From NCBI RefSeq assembly GCF_040954645.1, contig NC_092806.1:146906429-146970428 (forward strand): 64,000 nt of DNA, read 5' to 3'. The first letter of the stretch is position 1; the number at the start of each line of letters is the position of its first letter. Shown piece after piece: positions 54,691 through 64,000 of the stretch. Both the position numbers and the translations under genes were made by a program. The notes below the pieces were generated by a model. It did not search any database. It was not told the DNA's origin and saw only the letters and a program-made list of their open reading frames with translations. The DNA is from Diabrotica undecimpunctata (taxonomy: Eukaryota > Arthropoda > Insecta > Coleoptera > Chrysomelidae).

Positions 54691-55270
54691 AAAAAAAATT
54701 ACAATGTTACTTTTTTAAATTTTCCATTAAAAATCATCATTTTGGTTTTCGTTTTTTTTTTGGACATTTGATATTTAAGAAATGGTTCATACTGCTTTAG
54801 AACATATTCTTAGGCATTGAACACACTATACGATATATTATTAGAACATAAGTAAAAGCACTTATTCATTCTGTTCTTCTGAATCTCTATACACCCCTGT
54901 TATATTTGCTGTCCTATCAATTATATTAATCGTTATTTAAAGAGTCTTATACAGATATAAAATATAAGGTTTAATATAAAGTTTATTTTTAGAAAATTAG
55001 ATGAACGTAGCGAAAATTCTTTCTATATGCAAATTTAAGAGGTTTAAACTTCAAAGTAATTTTCCACTCTTTCGGTCATGCCCATAGTGCTTGAGGGCCA
55101 CATATATGTTTCGAATATTGATACCAGAGTATAGATCGATTTATGCAAATTTTATACTACATAATTTTACTCTAACAAAGATATACAAAAGTATAACAAT
55201 TCGAGAATTACTTCTGCTTTTTATGCTAAAATAAAATATACGATAAGATTATTGCAGGTTTAAAGATCTT
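54691..55270. other. AT-rich gap
   Basis: No recognised gene. Confidence 0.4.
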
Positions 55271-55283
55271 TTATCTTTGAGAG

Positions 55284-55540
55284 AAAATACTGAAAGCCAA
55301 CGGTAAACTAATAAACTATAGGCAACATAGAGTATATATAGAATGTGACCTAACATTAAAAGAGATAGAGATACAAAGAAATCTTAGGAAGATAGCAGCA
55401 GATGAAAAGACTAATGGGAAAAGGACAAAAATTGGATATGGTTTCATAGTTATTAAAGGCATTAAGTGGAAATGGAATCAAAAAACAAGCCGGATAGAAA
55501 AAATAACATACAATACAGAACCAACTGGTTCAAAAAACTA
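55284..55540 (+). CDS. RTE leader protein (ORF1-like), 5'-truncated
   Basis: An open frame from the element boundary to a TAG near 55540. It reads HRVYIECDLTLKEIEIQRNL, a basic helix (RKIAADEKTNGKR) and a closing beta-like block GYGFIVIKGIKWKWN. A homologous short frame precedes the endonuclease at 21690. Such a small leader ORF upstream of the endonuclease is known in RTE-like elements and may aid RNA binding, which is inference. Confidence 0.6.
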
Positions 55541-55659
55541 GCTGAAGAAAACACAATGACGGACCGAGAAACAAAACAGGCACAAAACAGGGACATGGGC
55601 AGATCTAAAGATAATAACACAAACGGAAGTGAAAACAAATTGAAGTACAACTTAAACAC

Positions 55660-56451
55660 AGAAAAGAACAAAACAATTTGGAAAATGGCATCATGGAATG
55701 CGAGAGAGGTATAAATGGGAAGGAAATAGAACTGGGGGAAGAAATTAGAGATAAGAACATTGAAATAGTAGCTATAACAGAGACAAAGAAAAAAGGAAAA
55801 GGATCAATAATATTAGAAAACGGAATGTTACTAATATACAGTGGAGTGGAAGAAACGAAGAGAGCTCAGGCAGGAGTAGCGTGCATGATAAAGAAGGAGA
55901 GTATCAACATAATAAAAAATTGGATATATTACAACGAACGTATACTAAGAGTAGACATAGATATGGATACAGAGGAAACCAATACAAACCTAATCATATG
56001 TTATGGACCAGATGAAGACGCAACAAAAAACGAAAAGAATGAATTCTGCGACAAATTACAAGAAGTGATAAATGATTGTACAGAAAAAATTGTGATCACA
56101 GGAGACATGAACAGCAGAGTGGGGAAAGAAACAGAAAAATGGAACAATGTCATCGGACCTTATGGGGAGGACAAACTAAACAAAAATGGAAAATTACTAC
56201 TTGAATTCTGTCTAGACAATAACCTGGTGATTATGAACACACACTTCCAACATAAAAGGATACACAAGATCACAAGAGAAGTCAAATCAAGAGACGAACA
56301 ATCAATTATAGACTATACTATAGTGCAAAAAACAAAGAAGAACTGGATAAGAGACGTAAGGGTAAAAAGGAGTTATGAAATTGGTAGTGACCACTATCTA
56401 CTAGAAACCACATTCAAAAGCAAAAGAAAAGAAATAAAAAAAAAGAAATGA
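55660..56451 (+). pseudogene. RTE AP-endonuclease domain
   Basis: Nicks target DNA to prime reverse transcription. The motif MASWNARE (in one frame, near 55685) continues after a -1 shift as GINGKEIELGEEIRDKNI. It then has VAITETKKKG (catalytic Glu), LIICYGPDEDATK, VITGDMNSRVGKE (Asp/Asn pair), NNLVIMNTHFQHKR and EIGSDHYLLETTF (Ser-Asp-His). All active-site residues are present. The frameshift near 55710 and a stop at 56449 separate it from the leader and the RT. Confidence 0.88.
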
Positions 56452-58611
56452 GAGCATAAACAGAAAACACAAAGAAATAATAAAAAATTATAAACTAAGG
56501 GAAGAAACAACGAGAATAAGATACTCAGAAGGACTAGAGAAAGAGATGGACAATAAACATGAAATAACAGAAATAATAGAAGAAGAATGAGAAAAATTTA
56601 AAAATGCGATGATAAAAACAGCTGAATCAATATGTGGAACCACAAGAAATAACAACAAAGGGAAACGAACATCTTGGTGGAACGATGAAGTGAAAATAGA
56701 AATAAAAGAAAAGAAGAAATTATGGAAAGAATACATCCAAGACAAAACACAACAAAAATATGAAAATTATAAGAGACAAGGAACAAAAGTTAAAGAGATA
56801 GTGAAGAAAGAGAAAAAGAAAAGTTGGGAAAAATTCGGGGAAGAAATGGAAGAAAACAGCACAGAAAACGTAAAATTATTTTACAGAACACTGAAAAACC
56901 TAAGAAGCAACAAAGAAACGAAACTGAAACAAATAATGAACAAGGAAGGAACAATAATAAACGACGATAAGACAATAATGGAAAGATGGAGGGAACATTT
57001 TTAGCTGATACTGAATGGAAATCAAGCGAATACAATGGAGAAGGAAAGCCACAACAGGAGAGTATCCATGAGAAACACGGAAAATCCAGAAACTATAGAA
57101 AAAGAAGAACTGGAAGATAAAGATAAGAAAGATAAAGATTGGAAAAGCACCAGGAAGCGATGAAGTGGCACCAGAAATGATGAAATATATAGGAGTAAAA
57201 GCAAAAGAAAAATTGTTATACATATATAACCTAATATGGAAGAGAAAAGTAATACCCAGAGAATGGACAAATGCAGAAATTATACCTATATACAAGAAAG
57301 GAAACACAAGAGACTGTAGGAACTATAGAGGTATATCACTACTATGTGTAGCAGCAAAAGTATACGAAACCATAATAGAAAGGAAAATTAGAAAAGAAAT
57401 AGAACATAAATTAGAGGATGTACAAAGTGGATTCAGGAAAGGACACAACACACAAGACCATATAGTCACCATGCAACAAGTAATAGAAAAAGCCTTAAAG
57501 AAAAATAAAGAAATACATCTGAGCTTTATAGACATGGAAAAAGCATTCGACTCAGTCAAAAGAAAAGATATATGGGAAAGCCTAAAGAAGAAACAAGTAA
57601 GTGAAGAACTGATAGAAGCAACAAAGAGTATATACATGAAAACAACAAATACAGTAAGAATGTTAAATATACAGTCAGAACCATTTGAAACAACCCAAGG
57701 AGTTAGACAAGGGGGAAGTCTCAGCCCAGTACTATTCATAAATGTAATAGATGAGATAGTGAAAGAATGTAAGAAAACATTCAAGAAATACTGCATCGGT
57801 TGGAACAGAATGCAAATGATAAATGCTGAGATGTGTATATTTGCAGACGACATAGTATTAATTGCGGAAACTGCAGAAAAACTGAAATACAACTTAGAGA
57901 CATGGAACCTAGAAGCAAGCAAATACAACTTAAACGTAAACAAAGAGAAGACTCAAATAATGAAAATATCAAGGAAACAAGGGACGGAAGATCAAATAGA
58001 AGTAATGATAGACCAACAAAAAATAATACAGACAAATTCATACAAATACTTAGGAACAGTAATCAACAACAAAGGAGACATCGAGGATGATCTTAACAAC
58101 AGAATGGAAAACACAGGAAAACTATTCCAAGCACTAAATAGAGGATTCCTTAATAACAAAGAAATATCAACAAAGACCAAGATGACAATATACAAAACAA
58201 TATATAGACCTACAGTGACATATGGAGCAGAAAATTGGATATTAAACAAAAGACATCAGAGCAGAATTCAGGCAGCAGAGATGAAATACCTCAGAAGAAC
58301 GATAGGAGTTAAAAGAACTGATAGAATCAGAAATGAAGAAATAAGAGAAAGACTCAAAATCAAACCGATACTCGAGTCAATCAAAGAGAAAAAATTGGCA
58401 TGGTTCGGACATCTAACCCGGATGGACAATAATAGACAAGTAAAAAAGAGTGTGGGACGCCAAACCAATAGGGAAGAACAGAAGAGGAAGACCCATTAAA
58501 GAATGGAACAGTGACATCTCGCAGATACTGCAGAGTAAGGGTAAGACTTGGCAGGAAGCAACACAGATGGCATCCAATAGGAAGGAATGGAGAAAGTTCG
58601 TTAAGAGCTAG
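56452..58611 (+). pseudogene. RTE reverse transcriptase and C-terminal domain
   Basis: After a linker with one stop (56588) and a second frame (56609-57004, basic and coiled: RTSWWNDEVKIEIKEKKK), the RT runs open for 444 codons from 57165 to 58499. Its blocks are WTNAEIIPIYKKGNTRDC, NYRGISLLCVAAKV, VQSGFRKGHNTQDHI, SFIDMEKAFDSVKR (palm Asp), GVRQGGSLSPVLF, CIFADDIVLIAE (catalytic box near 57838), NVNKEKTQIM, YKYLGTVINNKG, VTYGAENWILNK and LAWFGHLTRM. A late frameshift near 58455 separates the last blocks GRPIKEWNSDIS and NRKEWRKF, which end at 58611. All RT catalytic residues are intact. Only a handful of lesions inactivate the element. Confidence 0.9.
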
Positions 58612-58723
58612 GACACCTCAGAAGACTGTCAAATATTGTGATTTAATGAATTGTATTGTAAACGGCTCAACACCGAAAGGTACAAATGGGTCTACTGATT
58701 AAGTAAGTAAGTTATCTTTGAGA

Positions 58724-59612
58724 TCTGATTTTGTTATATCCCGATATACATATAAAATAAACTAGAAATTAAAAAAAATATCTAATTTATTTTAACGCTT
58801 GTTTATTCAAAAGGAAATATAATATAAAAATATTTTAAATCAAATTATTCAAACGCGCATATTTTACATAATTTATTTTGTCTGTAACCTGACGATATAT
58901 CTTTCATAAGAAAAAAAATCAAAGCTACGGCTTTTGTAGCACTTCATTTTAAGTAGTTAAATCGTTCTTAATGATTCTCCATAATTTACAAGTACAAATA
59001 ATAAGTGACACGTCTTGAAGCCACCTTCGTTTTTTATTGGTTTACCGTTTTATCAAATATTATTTCAGCTTTACTCACACATCTACAAAAAACAATACAT
59101 TCAACAGCTATTCGTTAGTGGTGTGACCAGTAACACACAGTCGTACCCCAAATTATTGATTCACCAATAAAAATATAAGAAGTTAAAACTAGTTTTACTG
59201 ATAAGGCCAGTGAAAAACCGGTCCCAAATTTATTTGACTAATAGCAAGTTTTGGGTGTTATCGATTTATAATTATGGGTTTTGATTGGACGAATCACATT
59301 GGCAGTTACTTATTTTGGAACAATTTTGTTTTAAATAAAAAATTAGAATTTTTTATTAATATAGAAGGCCAATTTCATATTAAAATAAAATAAATAATGT
59401 CTGTTGAACTAGTTTTGCTAAGAAAATATTTAAACGCAAATTTTTTTACAAATGCGTCACTCGTAACTACATAACCTAAAGCTCGTTGCGTTTACTATTG
59501 AAACACACTTCCTTCAAACGCTTTTTTTCTATTAAACTATTTATTAACAATCTACTTCTTACATTCTGAGTATTAAATAGATTTGTTGCCGGCATAATAC
59601 GTAAAACGCATA
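58724..59612. other. AT-rich gap
   Basis: No recognised gene or element ends. Confidence 0.4.
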
Positions 59613-59614
59613 TA

Positions 59615-60490
59615 GCCCAGTCTGGTTAAAAAAAAGGTGGAAAAATGTTTCGCAGATATCTGAAGCTTTTAAGACATAGGTGGGGGATACTAGATGATGA
59701 ATAGATGAAAAGATACTCATAGTTTTACCTGACGTTTTTTTTAAGCAATAATTTATGGTCACAATTTGATTTTTTGTCTATAAATTTTTTCCCTTATATT
59801 TTAAATAAACAATATTTATACCATTTTTTTATATCAAGAATATCTTTATTTTCCCGTTTTTTTAATTAAAATTGATAAATAATTAACAGAGATATTTGCA
59901 AAAAAGCAGTTTTTTTGCACTAATTTACAAATTTTATTAATTTTTTTATTAACAAAATAAAATGGTATTAATACATTTAAACATCAAGGAATTACCATCT
60001 TTTAGATCTGTGCGAAATTCCCCCCCGATCAGTCAAATATTTTATAAGTTATTTAATTTGTTTATCCCTGAGGCTAATTATTTAAACTATTGAGCCCTAT
60101 GCATACTGCTAGACACATTCAGCAAATTTCATAGGATTCTTTAAGACTTAGACTATCTTAGAAGTTAAATGCATATTGAGTTTTCATCGAAATTATTTAC
60201 AAAATAAACGTTTAAAAAAGGGGTACGTTTTTTACTTATAAACAATTGTAATAACTTCTATATTTTTCAAGCTACAGACTTGTGCGTACAACCATTGGAT
60301 AGCTGGTAAAAAAGCTCACATTAAAAACTAAAAAAACCTTCTATGAGAAGTAAAATTTGCACAAATTTTGAATAAAAATCTAAACTTTATATTGAAACTT
60401 ATAGCTATAAAATTTATCTAATTTTTCGAAATGACGGTACTTTCGAAAGATCGACATAGGAAAGTGGAGAGGATATCTGTTTCAGCTCCG
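59615..60490. repeat. Left arm of a kilobase foldback element
   Basis: Inverted counterpart of 62272-63247. Starts GCCCAGTCTGGTTA after a TA. Blocks shared with the right arm include GTTTCGCAGATATCTGAAGC, GATATAAAAAAATGGTATAA-type sequence, AACAATTGTAATAACTTCTA, TACTTTCGAAAGATC and a final AGCTCC. The arms differ by many substitutions and small indels. Confidence 0.9.
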
Positions 60491-61190
60491 TTTTTTTTTT
60501 GGCATCGGAACTTCAAATTGCAACACGTAGAAAAAATTTACATTATGTCGGCTTCCTTTGCAGCTGCAAGCCTTTTTTTTTTATTCTGGGGTAGCTCGTC
60601 GAAATATGAATAACTACATAGTTTTCACTGGCCGGAAAATATGGGAAAACTCGGAAAAATTGAGTCCATTTGAAATTCACCCTAAATACTTACTTTTTTT
60701 TTAATTTGTTCGAATAGTCTGTCGCAGTATTAATAATGATGACATAATTTTTACCCCCCATAGATTTAGGAAAATCCCGGAAAATCAACATGTTTTTTTA
60801 TTTTATATCAATGATGTAATAATACTTATATATTTTATAAATTAAATTTCAGGTAATTTTTTACACATTATATTATTATATTCCTTATATTAATTATAAT
60901 TGTTTGTATTTTTATAATTAACAATATTGATTTTTATTCTATTTTTCTTACAAATATGATATACAATATTAATCTAATCTGCCTTACTGCTTTGATAAAA
61001 TAAGTCGATTTTTTCATCACTTGCCTTATTAAATTTTGCAATGTTTATTGAACTTTACTTTTTTTATTTTCTTTACATACATTGGTTTAAAAGATAAAAT
61101 TTGGTTCATTTATTCGACTTCACTGTCAGGTCTGAACCTTTTTGTTGCAGGTTGTTTGTCTTCACTTATTAAGTCAGTCTTTCCATACAT
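60491..61190. other. Left half of the foldback centre
   Basis: AT-rich, with poly-T runs. A 60-codon frame near 60431-60613 and a 74-codon frame near 61036 have no recognised motifs until the RTE similarity starts. Confidence 0.4.
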
Positions 61191-61191
61191 T

Positions 61192-62271
61192 AACATATTA
61201 ATGGGCGATCTTAATGCCAAGGTGAGTCAAGGTAAGGTAGGAGAACAAGTAGGAAAATAAAAAAAAAAGTAGGCTTGGAAACAGAAATGACAGAGGAGAT
61301 CGATTGATTCAATTTTGCCAAAGTGAAGACTTCGTAATAACAAATACCTTTTTCAAATTACCTCCTCGACGGTTATATACATGGACATCTCCACAACATA
61401 CCAAAGAAAAAATAGTGAGAAATCAAACAGACTACATTATGATAGCAAGGAGGTATCATAATGCTGTTAAATGTACTAAGACGTACCCAGGAGCTGATAT
61501 AGACTCAGATCATAACCCGGTAGTTACTGTGATAGAGGCGAGACCAAAAAAGATTAGAAGACCACACAGAAAGGCACTAGATTTAAATAAACTTAGAAAC
61601 AAAAATATACGACAAGAAACAGGAGAAGAAATAAATGAAAACCTCCATTCAGTGCAGTAACAAATTAACGATACAAACAACGTTAACCAAAAATTAAAGT
61701 ACATAAATACAGCTATACAAACAGCAGGAAAGAAACATCTTACAAAAACAACAACAAAGAATAAGGGGTGGATGACACAAGATATACTAGACTTGATGGA
61801 ACAAAGAAGAAAGATGAAGAATTACCCAGACAAATACAAAGAAATAAATAAACACATAAAAAAGAGAATAAAAGAAGCCAAAGAGGAGTGGATTAAAGAA
61901 CAATGTGAAGAAATGGAAACCTATGAGAAAAGTACGATGCGTTCAATATGCACAAAAAAGTAAAAGAGATAACAGGAAGCATAAAGAAATGCCAAATAGG
62001 TAAACTTAAAGACAAAGATGGAAATCTTATTGTAGATCTAGAGAATAAAATAAAAAGATGGACAGAATACCTGAATGAATTATTTGAAGACGATAGAAAC
62101 AACTTAACTCAGATAATCAATGCAACTGGGCCAGACATATTGAAAGAAGAAGTAGAATACGCAATAAGAAACGCTAAAAATGGAAAAGCAAATGGACCTG
62201 ATGACATTCCTACAGAACTGTTGAAGCTTTTGAATGATAAATGCGTAACCATAATATTAAATTTTGCAGCG
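61192..62271 (+). pseudogene. RTE-type endonuclease C-terminal half and pre-RT linker (family F)
   Basis: A non-LTR fragment inside the foldback element. It begins mid-endonuclease with INILMGDLNAKVSQG. It then has CQSEDFVITNTFFKLPPRR, YTWTSPQHTKEK, RNQTDYIMIARRY and PGADIDSDHNPVVTV (the Ser-Asp-His motif). A linker follows (KKHLTKTTTKNKGWMTQDIL), then FNMHKKVKEITGSIKKCQ, WTEYLNELFEDDRN and KNGKANGPDDIPTELLKL, which leads into an RT that is missing. Three frames with two shifts are needed. It is truncated at both ends, unlike the other copies, so internal deletion or recombination with the foldback arms is likely. Confidence 0.82.
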
Positions 62272-63247
62272 AGGAGCTAAAACAGTTTCCCCTCCGCTTT
62301 CCTATGTTGATCTTTCGAAAGTAACTTCGTTTCGAAAGGTTTTAAGTTTCGAAAAATTGAATGAATTTTATAACTATAAAATTCAATATAAAGTTTAGAT
62401 TTTCGTTCAAAATTTGTGCAAATTTTACTTCTTAATGTTTATAAACAATGGATATATAATTAACAAAAAAAATGTCGCTAACTTCGTTCCTATTGCTCAT
62501 AGAAGGTTTTTTTTTGTTTGTTAAATGTGAGTTTTTTTACCAGCTATCTAATGGTTGTACGTACAAGTCTGTAGCTTGAAAAATATAGAAGTTATTACAA
62601 TTGTTTATAAGTAAAAAACATACCCCTTTTTCAAACGTTAATTTTGTCAATAATTTCGATGAAAACTCAATATTCATTTAACTTCTGAGATAGTATAAGT
62701 CTTAAAGAATCCTATGAAATTTGTTAAATGTGTCTAGCATCATTCATAGGGCAAGTTCAATGGTTTAAATAATTAGTCCCAGGGATAAACAAATTGAATA
62801 ACTTTTAAACTATTTGACCCATCGGGGGGAAATTTCGCACAAATTTAAAGGACGGTAATTCCTCAATGTTGAAATGTATTAATAACATTTTATTTTGTTA
62901 ATAAAAAAATTAATTAAATATATAAAATTAGTGCAAAAAAACTGCTTTTTTGCAAATATCTCCGTAAATTATTTATCAATTTTAATTAAAAAAACGGGAA
63001 AATAAAGATATTCTTGATATAAAAAAATGGTATAAATATTGTTTATTTAAATTATAAGGGAAAAAACTTATAGATAAAAAATCAAATTCTGACCATAAAT
63101 TATTGTTTAAAAAAAACGCAAGGTAAAAATAGGAGTATCTTTTTATCTATTCGTCATCTAGTAACCCCCACCTATGTCTTAAAAGCTTCAGATATCTGCG
63201 AAACATTTTGCCGTGAAATCGATGATTTTTGTATAACCAGACTGGGC
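62272..63247. repeat. Right arm of the kilobase foldback element
   Basis: Reverse complement of the left arm, with an extra 60-bp segment near 62457-62520 and other indels. It ends CCAGACTGGGC before a TA. Confidence 0.9.
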
Positions 63248-63289
63248 TAATAATATAATATTACTTATTATGTGCTCTTTGGAGATGAG

Positions 63290-63700
63290 CTTACATTTTA
63301 CCAAAATCGAACAGTGAATCGGATAATTTTCTTTTACTATGCATCAAGCAATCTCTACTTTATTAACAGTCATAGTTAAACTAGATGGTCCGTACATGTT
63401 TAGGGTGGAATTGTTGGGGACTAGATAATTGGCCCACACTTTTTGGCGGCCGTATAAAATAATCATTTGCCATTACTACCGCAAAATGTACCAGTTAATA
63501 TTCGATAAAGAATGTGGTTTTTACAAGACGGTGTTCCAGCTCATCACACTACTCTTATTCACAATCATCTAAATAATAACTTTTCTGTGAGGAGAATAGG
63601 CAGAGAAAATAATAACTGTTTGGCCACCGCGATTATTGGAATTATCCAAAATTGATTTTTTCCTGTATGACTTTTAAAACAACCTTGTGTATACAACCTT
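63290..63700 (+). pseudogene. Mariner/Tc3-like transposase remnant
   Basis: The plus-strand translation includes LTFYQNRTVNRI, then RWSVHV followed by GGIVGD, and QNVPVNIR, then MWFLQDGVPAHHTTLIHNHL. The block FLQDGVPAHH corresponds to the second catalytic Asp of the insect mariner-like family whose members read FQQDGAPAH. It is followed by FSVRRIGR, like FPGRWIGR in that family. The downstream SPDLTPLDFFLWG block is lost. Stops and shifts are frequent; this is a decayed copy with no ends found. Confidence 0.6.
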
Positions 63701-64000
63701 GATACATAATATGATAAATATAATAAGAGAAACTTTTCATAATATTTACTTACAAACAAATGTTAGGGAATGTTGCTCGCTCATTTGAATATCGGTTAAA
63801 AACTTGCATAAACGTTGAAAGTGGACATTTTGAGCATTTACTTTAAGACTTATTTCGTTAATACTACATTAATTGTTAAATTAATTGCATATTGTTATGA
63901 TTTTTATTTCTACTTACAAATATTGAAGGTATTCCCGAAATGTAAAGAAACCTAAAAATATCTTGAAAAGTAATGAGTTTAGGTATAGAGAAAGGAAAAG
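63701..64000. other. AT-rich end of window
   Basis: Nothing recognised. Confidence 0.4.

Larger units (their letters stand above)
55283..58711 (+). mobile_element. Near-complete RTE-type retrotransposon (family D), 12-bp target duplication
   Basis: TTATCTTTGAGA at 55271-55282 and 58712-58723 brackets a 3429-bp element with leader ORF, endonuclease and RT in order. The tail is a short TAAG repeat (58699-58711). The first codon of the leader frame is not a Met, so a little 5' sequence is probably missing. This is the best-preserved retrotransposon in the window. Confidence 0.94.
59615..63247. mobile_element. Foldback/long-TIR element, TA-flanked
   Basis: A 3633-bp structure with inverted arms of about 880 and 980 bp around a 1.8-kb centre. 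TA dinucleotides sit at both outer edges (59613-59614, 63248-63249), so a TA target duplication is possible but not provable from two bases. The arms are AT-rich and non-coding. The centre contains an RTE fragment likely acquired later. Maverick/Polinton elements also have long TIRs, but no polymerase B, integrase or capsid-like gene is present. Confidence 0.8.

Noticed and set aside
57323..57943. 206-codon minus-strand protein
   Set aside because: It is the antisense shadow of the RTE reverse transcriptase, arising from its A-rich codon use.
59615..63247. Maverick/Polinton element
   Set aside because: The long inverted arms fit, but no DNA polymerase B, integrase, ATPase or capsid-type reading frame is present, and the size is far too small.
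1..64000. CRISPR array, bacterial operons, ribosome binding sites
   Set aside because: No regularly spaced repeats. Spliced exons and eukaryotic element families show this is animal nuclear DNA.

Overview
This window looks like intergenic and intronic DNA from a large, repeat-rich insect genome. A beetle is my best guess, but only at order level. It is AT-rich. Nearly all open reading frames are broken copies of transposable elements: Tc1/mariner, IS630-like DDE, hAT, Harbinger, a TTAA-flanked MITE, Jockey-type and RTE-type non-LTR retrotransposons, a Penelope-like remnant and a solo-LTR-like block. The only host exons I can defend are on the minus strand. Two consecutive exons of tomosyn (STXBP5/l(2)gl-like WD-repeat protein) lie at 23746-23943 and 16576-16710 and join in frame across a 7.0 kb intron. 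One exon-sized piece of the ER chaperone Gp93/GRP94 (endoplasmin) lies at 39436-39876.

Layout. 1-3.3 kb: two Tc1-like elements, the first with intact TIRs. 3.6-10.3 kb: a Jockey-like minus-strand remnant, a 3 kb TA-flanked element holding the start of an IS630-like transposase, and a 5'-truncated Jockey copy with a 10-bp target duplication. 13.95-16 kb: an hAT element with a perfect 8-bp target duplication. 16.5-24 kb: the two tomosyn exons; the intron between them holds a solo-LTR-like block inside a (TA)n tract, an RTE copy and an RTE endonuclease fragment. 26.7-30.2 kb: two RTE copies of different families. 30.3-31.4 kb: a Harbinger-like element with MADF and HARBI1-like remnants. 32.2-35 kb: a Jockey-like copy split by a younger RTE insertion. 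38-41.6 kb: RTE fragments, the Gp93 exon and a hairpin repeat. 43-47.5 kb: an IS630-like fragment, a Penelope-like RT preceded by a perfect 111-bp direct repeat, and a degenerate copy of an unnamed arthropod multicopy gene. 48.3-51.7 kb: an RTE copy, a long-TIR MITE, and an RTE copy interrupted by a GC-rich palindromic-ended element. 52-55 kb: Jockey and Tc1 remnants. 55.3-58.7 kb: the most complete RTE element, with a 12-bp target duplication. 59.6-63.2 kb: a foldback structure with arms of nearly 1 kb around an RTE fragment. 63.4-63.7 kb: a mariner-like remnant.

The genes do not form a pathway. The window records repeated retrotransposition and DNA transposition into introns, and the order of several insertions can be read directly from nested target-site duplications. 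The most notable candidates are the unnamed gene family at 45.4-47.4 kb, the 111-bp direct repeat, the kilobase foldback element and the isolated Gp93 exon. Element clade names come from remembered protein motifs, not from searches.
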